Shown: positions 1 through 9,900 of the stretch, one piece after another | How positions within the stretch are numbered: the stretch's first letter is position 1 | Layout of the letters: every line of letters starts with the position of its first letter | Origin: Beverwykella pulmonaria | Lineage: Eukaryota > Ascomycota > Dothideomycetes > Pleosporales > Melanommataceae | NCBI GenBank assembly: GCA_001599595.1 | Contig: BCHH01000006.1 | Span: forward strand, 1,051,197-1,115,196 | Direction: 5' to 3' | DNA length: 64,000 nt | Notes under the pieces: generated by a model | What the model was told of the DNA's origin: nothing | The model's input: only the letters and a program-made list of their open reading frames with translations | Databases searched by the model: none | Program-made: the position numbers and the translations under genes

Positions 1-513
1 GTCTGTATCTCTCAACATGCTGACATACCTCTACCCGTCCGATATCCAGTTTGGCCCAATAGTACCTCCTTAACGCAGCACGAAAGTCCACTTTCCGTGC
101 TCTCGTCTCCTAATTCTAGGGTTGAACAGTAGCCTGTCAGACGTCATCATGTCCTACGTATCAGTACCTAATGGAATAGGATAGTAGCACCACTTAGCAT
201 ACGTTTGTAGACTGACGGATGAAAAACATGTTTTTAGCAATTTCTCTAGTCACCAAACCTCGCTTTCAGGGTTGTGATGTCAAGAGCCAATCATGCGAGA
301 TGCCTACTGCATGCCGCTTACTAAGAATGTATTGCGTCGATTGTGATTCTGGACCTTCGCAGCTCAGCCTCGGTGCTGATGCCTGCTGCAACATTCAGAT
401 GCCCTTCCTTCTAGCCAATATAGTTACGTTTCTTCCGTCCTTTAGATTAGAAATCTTTTGCAGTCGTGTGTGCAACAATTCTTTTCCACAACCTCACTGA
501 CGAGCTTCTCCTG
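1..513. other. gene-free left edge
   Basis: I see no convincing gene here. A short open frame on the + strand runs into the upstream side of the HET receptor gene but has no recognisable domain. The stretch probably holds that gene's promoter and 5' leader. Confidence 0.5.
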
Positions 514-3500
514 ATGCGTCTTTTGCGACTCAAAGAGGACGGCGAATTCAGCCTGGTCGAACGTGTCGGCAAAAGCATTCCGCCATATGCGATACTTTCG
601 CATACATGGGGAGCAGACGAGGACGAGGTCACATTTAGAGATGTATCTAAGGGTACAGGGAAGAGCAAGTTAGGATATCGCAAGCCGGGTTATCACAAGC
701 TTGTCTTCTGCGGAGAGCAAGCTAAAAAGGACAATCTCCAATATTTCTGGGTAGATACGTGCTGCACTGACAAGTCGAGCAGTGCAGAGCTGCCAGAGGC
801 CATCAACTCTATGTTTCGCTGGTACTACGAATCAACCAAATGCTATGTATATCTCTCCGATGTTTCGAAGACGGGTTCCACCAGCAACGCTCCATCTCTT
901 TGGAATAGCCGATGGTTTACACGAGGGTGGACGCTGCAAGAGCTTCTTGCTCCAATATCCACTCAGTTCTTCTCAGCAGAAGGCAGTCTACTTGGAGATA
1001 AGGACTCACTTGTGCGAGAAATTGCCGAAGCCACTGGCATATCTGCTAACGCCCTCCGAAGGGAGCCTTTATCCATGTTTAGCGTTGACGAGCGCATGTC
1101 ATGGGCAAGAAAACGCGAGACGAAACGGGAAGAAGATATGGCTTACTCTCTACTAGGCATCTTTGACATCCACATGCCCCTTATCTACGGCGAGGGCAAA
1201 GAGAAAGCTTTCAAGCGGCTTCAGAAAGAGATCCAAGAGAGTTTTACAGATCAATTAAAGCAAACGCCTAAGCCCTCTCTTAACGTGCCGTTCAACAGGG
1301 ACCCTGATTTCGTAGATCGTCCTGATATCTTAGCCTGGATCGGCAACATGTGTACAGAGCAGTCTGGCCGTATCGCACTTATCGGTCTTGGCGGCATAGG
1401 GTGAGCAAATTCCTATTACCGGCACGTAATACCTTTGTGGTCCTAACATTATAACAGAAAGTCACAAATTGCAATTCAGCACTGTTATAACGTCCGGGCT
1501 ACATCACCACATACGTGGGTATTCTGGGTGCATGCGGGCACGCAAGCAAGGTTTAAAGAGGGTTACCGCAGAGTTGCCGAGGTAACTAAAATGGAGGGTT
1601 GGGACAATCCTAACACAGATGTTCTGCAGCTCGTCCGTAGCTGGCTATGTGACGAGTCGAATGGGCGGTGGGTAATGGTCGTCGACAATGCTGATGATTT
1701 GGACATATTCTTCCCCCCACTTCACAAAGCACAAGAAGCGGAACTGCTGTCGGACTTCCTACCGCAATCGCTGAACGGGTCGATCCTCATAACTTCTCGG
1801 AGCCGAGACGTGGCTTTTAGACTAACGGGGAGCCAGAACTCCATCCTGGAGATCAAGCCGATGAACGAGGACAATGCGTTAGCTCTTCTACAGAGGAAGC
1901 TCGGCTTCAAACCCAACAACCACGATGCTATCGAGCTTCTACGTGCTCTTGACTGCATGCCTCTCGCTATTACACAGGCGGCGACTTATATTGCACAGAG
2001 AGCACCGCGGATGAATGTGCTGCGTTATCTCAACACGATTTGCAGAAGCGACCATGATCGATCCCGGCTGCTGAAGAAGGACGTGGGAGACAGTCGTAGA
2101 GACGGCAGATCGTCCAACTCGATCATCGCGACCTGGCAGATCTCTTTCGAACATATCCGGAGAGAGATGCCGAGTGCTGCCCGGCTGTTGTCGCTGATGA
2201 GTCTTTTCGACCGACAAGGGATTCCTGAGCGGCTTCTTCACAATCAATATGCAGGAGACAATGATAAAAAGGCTGACTTTGACGACGACATTCACACATT
2301 GACCAGTTATTCTCTGGTGGAGACGAGCGCCGACGGGAGTGAGTTCCAGATGCACCGACTGGTGCAGTTCTCAACAAAACAATGGCTTGAATTAAATCAA
2401 GAGCTAGAGCAATGGAAGGGGATATATGCAAGACTTATTAACAACAATTACCCAGTAGGACGACATGAGAACTGGGGTGTGTGCGAAGCACTGTTTCCGC
2501 ACGCTCAAGCAGCAGAAGAGAGCCAGCCAGAAGAGGCAACGGCGCTAGAGGCGTGGGCGTCAGTTCTATTCAAGGCGGCATGGTATGCGAGCGAGCAAGG
2601 CCAGTATAACACGGCGCAGAGATTGCATTCTGTAGCGCTTAGCGTGAGGGAAGATCTCTTGGGAGCAGAGCACCCAGATACGCTTAATAGCCTTAATAGC
2701 TTTGCACTAGTTTTGGACTGGCAAGGAAGTTATGATGAGGCGGAAGCAATGCATCGATGTGGGCTAGAAGCCAAGACAAGAGTGCTTGGGGCAGAGCACC
2801 CAGACACGCTTTTTAGCATGGGCAACCTAGCGTCAACGTACAGGAATCAAGGGCGGTGGAAGGAGGCTGAAGAGCTGGAGGTGCAAGTGATGGAGACGAG
2901 AAAGAGGGTACTTGGGGATGGGCATCCAGGAACGCTAATCAGCATGGCCAACCTAGCGTCGACGTTTTGGAATCAAGGGCGGTGGAAGGAGGCTGAAGAG
3001 CTAGGGGTGCAAGTGATGGACACGAGCTCAAGGGTGCTTGGGAAGGAGCATCCAGATACGCTTCTCAGCATGGGAAACCTAGCGTCGACGTTTTGGAATC
3101 AAGGGCGGTGGAAGGAGGCTGAAGAGCTAGGGGTGCAAGTGATGGACACAAGCTCAAGGGTGCTTGGAGAGGAGCACCCTTCCACGCTTCTCAGCATGGG
3201 CAACCTAGCGTCGACATACAGGAATCAAGGGCGGTGGAAGGAGGCTGAAGAGTTAGAGGTGAAAGTAATGGAGACAAGAAAGACGGTGCTTGGAGAGGAG
3301 CATCCTTCCACGCTGACCAGCATGGGCAACCTAGCGTCAACGTACAGGAATCAAGGGCGGTGGAAGGAGGCTAAAGAGCTGGGGGTGCAAGTGATGGAGA
3401 CGAGCTCAAGGGTGCTTGGAGAGGAGCATCCTTCCACGCTTCTCAGCATGGCCAACCTAGTGTCAACGTACAGGAATCAAGGGCGGTGGAAGGAGGCTGA

Positions 3501-5353
3501 AGAGCTAGGGGTGCAAGTGATGGAGACGAGCTTGAGGGTGCTTGAGAAGGAGCATCCTTCCACGCTTCTTAGCATAGGAAACCTAGCGTCAACGTACAGG
3601 AATCAAGGGCGGTGGAAGGAGGCTGAAGAGTTGGAGATGCAAGTGATGGAGACGAGCTCAAGGGTGCTTGGGGGGGAGCATCCTTCCACGCTAACAAGCA
3701 TGGCCAATCTAGCGTCAACATATAGGAATCAAGGGAGGTGGAAGGAGGCTAAAGAGCTGGAGGCGCAAGTAATGGAAACAAGCTTAAGGGTGCTTGGAGA
3801 GGAACATCCTTCCACACTAACTAGCATAGGAAACCTAGCATCAACATATAGAAATCAAGGGCGGTGGAAGGAGGCTAAAAAGTTGGAGATGCAAGTAATG
3901 GAGACAAGCTTAAGGGTGCTTAGAGAAGAGCATCCTTCCACGCTGACTAGCATAGGCAACTTGGCGTTGACGTACAGGAATCAAGGGCGGTGGAAGGAGG
4001 CTGAAGAGTTGGAGGTGCAAGTGATGGAGACGAGCTCAAGGGTGCTTGGAGAGGAGCATCCTTCCACGCTTCTTAGCATAGCCAACCTGGCGTCAACGTA
4101 CAGGAATCAAGGGCGGTGGAAGGAGGCTGAAGAGTTGGGGGTGCAAGTGATGGAGACGAGCTTAAGGGTGCTTGGGAAGGAGCATCTAGACACGCTTTTC
4201 AGCATGGGAAACCTGGCGTCAACGTTTTGGAATCAAGGGCGGTGGAAGGAGGCTGAAGAGCTGGAGGTGCAAGTAAGGGAGACGANNNNNNNNNNNNNNN
4301 NNNNNNNNNNNNNNNNNNNNNNNNNNNNNNNNNNNNNNNNNNNNNNNNNNNNNNNNNNNNNNNNNNNNNNNNNNNNNNNNNNNNNNNNNNNNNNNNNNNN
4401 NNNNNNNNNNNNNNNNNNNNNNNNNNNNNNNNNNNNNNNNNNNNNNNNNNNNNNNNNNNNNNNNNNNNNNNNNNNNNNNNNNNNNNNNNNNNNNNNNNNN
4501 NNNNNNNNNNNNNNNNNNNNNNNNNNNNNNNNNNNNNNNNNNNNNNNNNNNNNNNNNNNNNNNNNNNNNNNNNNNNNNNNNNNNNNNNNNNNNNNNNNNN
4601 NNNNNNNNNNNNNNNNNNNNNNNNNNNNNNNNNNNNNNNNNNNNNNNNNNNNNNNNNNNNNNNNNNNNNNNNNNNNNNNNNNNNNNNNNNNNNNNNNNNN
4701 NNNNNNNNNNNNNNNNNNNNNNNNNNNNNNNNNNNNNNNNNNNNNNNNNNNNNNNNNNNNNNNNNNNNNNNNNNNNNNNNNNNNNNNNNNNNNNNNNNNN
4801 NNNNNNNNNNNNNNNNNNNNNNNNNNNNNNNNNNNNNNNNNNNNNNNNNNNNNNNNNNNNNNNNNNNNNNNNNNNNNNNNNNNNNNNNNNNNNNNNNNNN
4901 NNNNNNNNNNNNNNNNNNNNNNNNNNNNNNNNNNNNNNNNNNNNNNNNNNNNNNNNNNNNNNNNNNNNNNNNNNNNNNGCTGAAGAGTTGGAGGTGCAAG
5001 TGATGGAGACGAGAAAGAGGGTGCTTGGGGAAGAGCATCCTTCCACGCTTCTCAGTATGGGCAACCTGGCGTCAACGTACAGGAATCAAGGGCGGTGGAA
5101 GGAGGCTGAAGAGTTGGAGGTGCAAGTGATGGAGACGAGCTTAAGGGTGCTTGGGGAAAAGCACCCAGACACACTGAATAGTATGGCCAACCTGGCACAT
5201 ACGCGGAAGTCCCAAAGCCAGAATGAAAAAGCAATCTCCTTGATGGAAAAGTGTTTCGAGCTACGGAGGCAGGTTCTTGGCCCTCAGCATCCTAACACAG
5301 AGTCTTCACTTGAAGCTTTAAAGAGGTGGCAAATGGACAATTTAGAGACATAG
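514..5353 (+). CDS. HET/NB-ARC/TPR NOD-like receptor (interrupted by an assembly gap)
   Basis: This is a fungal STAND (NLR-type) receptor of the kind that controls heterokaryon incompatibility and non-self recognition. Proposed model: 514..1400, then 1458 onward to 5353. The ATG at 514 opens the usual HET beginning MRLLRLKEDGEF. The HET domain (about residues 1-230) shows YAILSHTWG, FWVDTCC and GWTLQELLAP. The linker FNRDPDFVDR leads to NB-ARC. Its P-loop GLGGIGKS (residue 291 on) is split by a 57-bp GT-AG intron (1401..1457, branch CTAAC). Walker B is WVMVVDNADD, the sensor is ILITSRS and the GLPL-like motif is MPLAI. The C-terminus is a TPR array with 11 full and one partial near-identical 42-residue units before the gap, about two after it, then a degenerate last repeat. 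The frames on the two sides of the gap do not agree as numbered, so the full length is unknown. Confidence 0.9.
2818..5180 (+). repeat. 126-bp tandem coding repeat (TPR units)
   Basis: The unit is 126 bp, encoding 42 residues of the pattern (M/I)(G/A)NLAST(Y/F)..NQGRWKEA..L. Copies are nearly identical at DNA level. They vary at a few recurring codons: YR or FW after LAST, E or G after EEL, SS, SL or RK before RVL, and the acidic residues before H(P/L). Low divergence between units suggests recent duplication or gene conversion. The array contains the run of N. Confidence 0.95.
4286..4978. other. assembly gap (693 N) inside the TPR array
   Basis: The gap begins in the middle of one TPR unit and ends in the middle of another. 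The same codon (gct of KEAEEL) sits at 4252 and 4979, a distance of 727. That is neither a multiple of 126 nor of 3. The N count therefore cannot be the true length if the array is intact. Confidence 0.95.
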
Positions 5354-6088
5354 ATCTAGTGATGTTTTAATTTGTAGAATTTAATGCCGATACATGTGCG
5401 GAATAAGTCAAACTGCGTGTGCATGCTTACTGTTGTTACTTTGCCTCATGCGTGGCGCATTTCCTGAGTCAGCTGAAGAGGCCAAACTCTTGCCACCTCC
5501 ATCAACAAAAAATGAAAATTCATTCTCAAAATGTCAAATATCATCCGTAGACCACGTTCTCGGCCACCTGAATGTCGAAGCAATCGATCTAGCAACCCTG
5601 GGTCGCATCTTACTAACGAGGAATGACGGAATATCTACTCCCTTGCAAAATATTTAGGGTTGAGTCAGAGAGCGATAGACTCAAATCTTCATCTTCCTTG
5701 TAAAACAGCAGAATCAAACCAATATTGAACCCTTGGTGGGTGGTCTTGTTAACAGTCTTGTCCACAAAGTTGTTAGCCATTAAGCACTTTCGACCCAATG
5801 AATAAGGGCCTTAAAATAAGTAGATAAGCCCATGAAATTGGGTAGCGCTTGTATTGTATTTCTGAAAACCCTAAACAATACCCCTTACTATAAATAACAG
5901 TAGGTTCTAAGTCTTGATCTTAGATGTAGAATGAGCAAAGACAGGATGGAACCTCTTACTGCTGCTGAGCTTGTGCCTGCTCCTCCTCGTCGATTGCAAA
6001 GTTTGAGACATGACATATTCTCTTTTCACATTCATACCCACAACAGCCTAAACCTCTCGAATGCTTCTTCATTCCATATACCATCTCT
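5354..6088. other. gene-free, between convergent genes
   Basis: This lies between the 3' ends of the receptor gene and the minus-strand F-box-like gene. It is AT-rich with only short open frames lacking recognisable domains. It probably holds the 3' UTRs of both genes. Confidence 0.5.
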
Positions 6089-7183
6089 CTACCTTTTGGA
6101 TACAGCCGTTGCGATCCATTCTGAGTTCCCCGACAGATCCCCTACCCAGGTGGGGTCGGAAGGGAAAACGGTCCCGAACTGCGAACACAGCTCGCTGGTC
6201 ATGTCAATCTTGTCCCAAGGCACGCCGTTGACCCGGATCTCAATTGCCCCGATAGATTCAAGTAGCAACTGACTATATAATTCGTAGGGGAAGTTCATAT
6301 TCGCTCCCAGCGTAATGTCGCTCCATAAACTGAGCGCCAGCTTATGGCTGGGGTTAACTTGGAGGCTGCCGGTTCCGTCCGGGCCGGGCCAGTGTTTACT
6401 AACATGCGCATCACTGAGTTGGAAGATGGAGCGGCCGAAGACGCTCCACCTGGTATGCTGCTCCTCCGGGGGATTCGCAGGACCCAGGACCGCGGGGTGG
6501 ACGTCGGGGGGCGTCTCCAGGACGTCGAGAATGACGGTCTTAATGCTGTATTGAGCAATCTTCCTATTGTGGTACTCAGACGCGGTGTCGTCAATGTGGA
6601 TGTTGTCCTCCTCGTTTTGATAGTCAGCCTCCTCGTCGTCGGATGTGGCTTTCCTATCGTAGAGCGCGGTTGTGTCGCGGAATCCATTCAGGAGATACAC
6701 GGTGAAGAGGAACATGACGTTCCACCCCGTTCGAATACTCCCGTCGCTGTCTCTATCGAAGTGTGCCGATTTCAACCACTCTGGGTTGATGCCCTCAAGG
6801 GGGTCGAAAATCCGGACCTGGACGTGGACAGTGTCGATGTGCCTCCGCCAACCTGGGAAAGAAAGCCATGTCGGCAACATGCCGCATTCTTTCACAAACA
6901 TGATGTCGAGACGGCAGGGCATCGCCTCGGGTCCCCTTAGGAGGTCTTCTGTCTCAGTACGCAGTTGGCGACTCGTCTGGAGCAGTGGCATCTGAGCGCT
7001 ACTGGTCAGCTCCCTTTCGACATAAATATTGGTTTCGTGAGCCCAGTATGGGTCCAATGTATTGCGGAGGCATATCCTGTCCTGGCTGACTGAGGGGGAG
7101 GCTGGGAGAGGGCGGTGCATGAAAATAGCTTCTCGGAGGATCTGATCACGGAGCTCTCGTGGGAGGCTAAGTAGAGTTGCCAT
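6089..7183 (-). CDS. F-box-like hypothetical protein
   Basis: A 364-residue single-exon protein. The first 20 residues (MATLLSLPRELRDQILREAI) resemble the F-box-like opening common in fungal proteins of unknown substrate, where the motif would bind Skp1 in an SCF ubiquitin ligase. A second conserved-looking stretch is PLLQTSRQLRTET, frequent in this fungal family. An acidic insert (about residues 180-200) interrupts the middle. No leucine-rich or WD repeats follow, so the substrate side cannot be guessed. The ATG at 7181-7183 is the first in frame. It is convergent with the upstream receptor gene. Confidence 0.7.
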   Translation of the reverse strand: MATLLSLPRELRDQILREAIFMHRPLPASPSVSQDRICLRNTLDPYWAHETNIYVERELTSSAQMPLLQTSRQLRTETEDLLRGPEAMPCRLDIMFVKECGMLPTWLSFPGWRRHIDTVHVQVRIFDPLEGINPEWLKSAHFDRDSDGSIRTGWNVMFLFTVYLLNGFRDTTALYDRKATSDDEEADYQNEEDNIHIDDTASEYHNRKIAQYSIKTVILDVLETPPDVHPAVLGPANPPEEQHTRWSVFGRSIFQLSDAHVSKHWPGPDGTGSLQVNPSHKLALSLWSDITLGANMNFPYELYSQLLLESIGAIEIRVNGVPWDKIDMTSELCSQFGTVFPSDPTWVGDLSGNSEWIATAVSKR

Positions 7184-7650
7184 TGTCGCTAGTGCAGGGT
7201 GGTGCCGTATGTGCTGTAGCTAGTTTGGCGAACACTGAATAGGAATGTAGTTAGTACCTCTTGGAACGAAAAGGCTCGTCAAGACTAGGGGCCGTTGTTT
7301 ACCAAAAAAGACCGTAGAATATGGATAATACTTGCAAATAAGAGATGAGATGTGCAACGACTCCAACCGGGCGCTAAATTTCTTTTCCCTTTGCCACGAG
7401 TCTAGAATGAAGTTGGTGAATGCAATGTGAATCATTCCAACGTAGCAAAAATTGTGGAGCTGGTAGAACACACGACTGTTGCAGAAGCTAGTCGAGCACC
7501 CTGCAAGCGTAAGAAACTAATACGATCACGATGACAGTATGAAGAGTGAGAGCGGTGGCACGCAGACAATCTCGACTAGTGGGAACGGTGGCATCATGTT
7601 TACTGCGCCACCCATTGGCTTGGTAGGCATCGTGTAATTCCTGCACACCC
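7184..7650. other. gene-free spacer
   Basis: About 470 bp between two minus-strand genes: the promoter of the F-box-like gene and the 3' region of the HET gene. No domain-bearing frame is seen. Confidence 0.5.
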
Positions 7651-9900
7651 CTAAACCAATCGAACCATCGCTCCCCTAGGACCGGCCTTTACCCAAGCAT
7701 CCTCATGTACAATCCCAACACCCACCCTACAAACCTCCTTTCTATCGCTTCTAACCTTCACTACTAGCATAACATTCAGCGTACACCAATCCCTCGCTGC
7801 ATAGACACTCTCATCAAAATACTGCCGCGTCTTGTGCGCCTTTGTTCTTAAACTCCTGGAAATCAGAATGAAGTCGTACATCCGGGGCTTCTCCATACAT
7901 TCTTCAGCGAGATCGGGAGGCGCCAGGACGCAGCCGACGGTGGAGCCTTGGGGGTCTTTAATAGCAAGATTGGTGGAGGTGCGCCAGATATCTTCGTGCC
8001 CATTTAGGGAGTGGCATGTGCCATCGAGCAAGAAGGGGGCGTGTGTGGTGTAGCAGGCCAGAGTGCGGGCTTCTTGCCATTCTTTGGAGTTCATGTCGAT
8101 TTGCGACCGAGGAAGCATGTTGGGTAGGAAGTCGTTCATATTGGCCAATGGAGGGGCTACGTCCTTGTTTCCATCCTCACTGTAAGTAATGTGTACGCGA
8201 CTATTCTGGACAACGTTGATCCGAGCAGAAACTCCATCGTCCTTCACAATAAACCATGCAACTTCGGTGCGATGCTGACTGATCGACATGTAATCGTGTA
8301 AATTCACCCCGGACTCCCACCCTGCCCAGCTCCAGCTTGGAAAAAGCGGCTTCGAAGATGATGGAGCACCTGGGGCAGGTCGAACCCTTCGTCTAAGGAA
8401 TGCACCCTTCAACTGCCAGAGCAGCGCCTGATCCAGGTACTTCTCTGGAAGTCCCTGCCAGAAATCCGTTCCCATGGAATCAGCCAGAACCGCCCTTACT
8501 CCGTCAAAAGCATTCAAGAAGTCTGACGGAAAGGAGACTTCCCTGTACGTGTACTCTGCAAGCGCTTGCTCATAGCTAGAAGTCTCTCTCGCTTCACCGC
8601 TGACAGGTGCTCGGCTAAGCCTCCACTCACCCCAGCCAAAGTCATCCTCGACTTCAATGTATCGTGCTTTCGGATTCCACAGCGTACTACCAGGAGCATG
8701 GTACGCCGTGGGCAGGGCGTCTTCACACACGGTGTCCTCGCAGAATACGGAGCTGGAACATTGAAAGTATACTTGGACATGTGTGAAGTAGAGGATTCGC
8801 CGTGAGAGATGATGTTCTTGGAAGGTCCAGCAACGGTTGTCCCATCGGGTGTCTTGTACGACCATGTGCGTGGATTTGGTGGTAGTCATCAACCTTAGGC
8901 CTTTGATGTTTCTGATTGTCTGTGGTCTGAGCCGGATGTGTTTGCCGTATCTTGGTAGACCACTGCAAGGGTCGCTAGTCCCACTTGCGACTGGATATGC
9001 GCAGACTATTGTGAGCATAGCGGCGCCGTAAACGCGGTCCATCTGCCGGAGATGCTTTCTCTTGTGTTCATCGTCATCTTGGATGATGCAAAGGGCGTCA
9101 ATCCAAAGATATCGAAACAAAAGCTCTTTCGCACAGCTGATGGCGTCTTGAACCGTTCCTGGAAGAAGGTGCATGTGCCGCGGCAGAGAGTTAGACTTCA
9201 AGAGTTCAGGATAATTGGATCGCTTGAGCACGAGGCTTGATGTTGCAGGCCAGCAGTAACTGAGTGCCACAAATTCGGAGCCGGATGGCATGTTGCAGAC
9301 ACACATGTTGTTCAGGTCAATCGCGAGTAGCTCTACAGGCTGCGGAGACGGAATTCTCTCTTCCGGGCGTCGGCCAGGTATATCACAAAGACTGCCATGC
9401 CTTGTCCGACAAATGGTCAGCCATTTAATAGCCATTGACATGTCGAATTTTTTCTCTGGCATTTCTCTGCCATGAAAAAGAGGCGACACGCTCAACTTCT
9501 GGGCGTCATCTGCCAGAAGCTTGATATCACCAAAATAGCTGCCGGCTGTGCCTGCCTTCCGTGCGACAAGGCGGATCCCACATACTCGTTCGGTAATCGT
9601 GGAACCGGGGCCACGATTATCGCCGATGTAATATTTCTTGATCCCGACGCTGGCATCTTCATCGTACCTAAGATATGTATCGTTGATAGCTGTATCTGCC
9701 AGAGAGCAGAATGCACAATAGGAACCCTTTTTTCTGATTTCCATACGCGTGCCTAAGGGCATATCGTCTTCTTTTAGGTTGACGCTCATTGCCCCCTTCT
9801 GTCCTATCACTTCTTCACCTTCATTTCGAAAGAGGATAGTGAAGTCCATATGTTGGCATGCATCGCAGAGTTGGGAGTTGTCAGACAAGGCGTTAGCCAT
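7651..9900 (-). CDS. HET-domain protein (heterokaryon incompatibility type)
   Basis: A single-exon 749-residue protein starting at the ATG at 9898-9900. The longer open frame upstream has only non-ATG starts. A cysteine-containing N-terminal part (CDACQHMDF near residue 12, CAFCSLAD near 62) precedes the HET domain at about residues 210-370. The HET motifs are FVALSYCW, YLWIDALCIIQDD and the downstream RCWTFQEHHLSRR. The long C-terminus contains FPSWSWAGWESG, typical of this HET subfamily. HET domains trigger incompatibility cell death when activated. There is no NB-ARC or repeat domain here, so it may be a stand-alone effector. It is 2 kb from the HET receptor gene's end. Confidence 0.9.
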   Translation of the reverse strand: MANALSDNSQLCDACQHMDFTILFRNEGEEVIGQKGAMSVNLKEDDMPLGTRMEIRKKGSYCAFCSLADTAINDTYLRYDEDASVGIKKYYIGDNRGPGSTITERVCGIRLVARKAGTAGSYFGDIKLLADDAQKLSVSPLFHGREMPEKKFDMSMAIKWLTICRTRHGSLCDIPGRRPEERIPSPQPVELLAIDLNNMCVCNMPSGSEFVALSYCWPATSSLVLKRSNYPELLKSNSLPRHMHLLPGTVQDAISCAKELLFRYLWIDALCIIQDDDEHKRKHLRQMDRVYGAAMLTIVCAYPVASGTSDPCSGLPRYGKHIRLRPQTIRNIKGLRLMTTTKSTHMVVQDTRWDNRCWTFQEHHLSRRILYFTHVQVYFQCSSSVFCEDTVCEDALPTAYHAPGSTLWNPKARYIEVEDDFGWGEWRLSRAPVSGEARETSSYEQALAEYTYREVSFPSDFLNAFDGVRAVLADSMGTDFWQGLPEKYLDQALLWQLKGAFLRRRVRPAPGAPSSSKPLFPSWSWAGWESGVNLHDYMSISQHRTEVAWFIVKDDGVSARINVVQNSRVHITYSEDGNKDVAPPLANMNDFLPNMLPRSQIDMNSKEWQEARTLACYTTHAPFLLDGTCHSLNGHEDIWRTSTNLAIKDPQGSTVGCVLAPPDLAEECMEKPRMYDFILISRSLRTKAHKTRQYFDESVYAARDWCTLNVMLVVKVRSDRKEVCRVGVGIVHEDAWVKAGPRGAMVRLV

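Noticed and set aside
4199..5064. Long minus-strand frames across the gap
   Set aside because: They consist almost wholly of N positions and are shadows of the TPR array.
5394..5657. 87-codon frame after the receptor gene with a hydrophobic start (MCGISQTACACLLLLLCL)
   Set aside because: It could look like a signal peptide, but the rest has no motif, the frame is short and it lies in an AT-rich 3' region.
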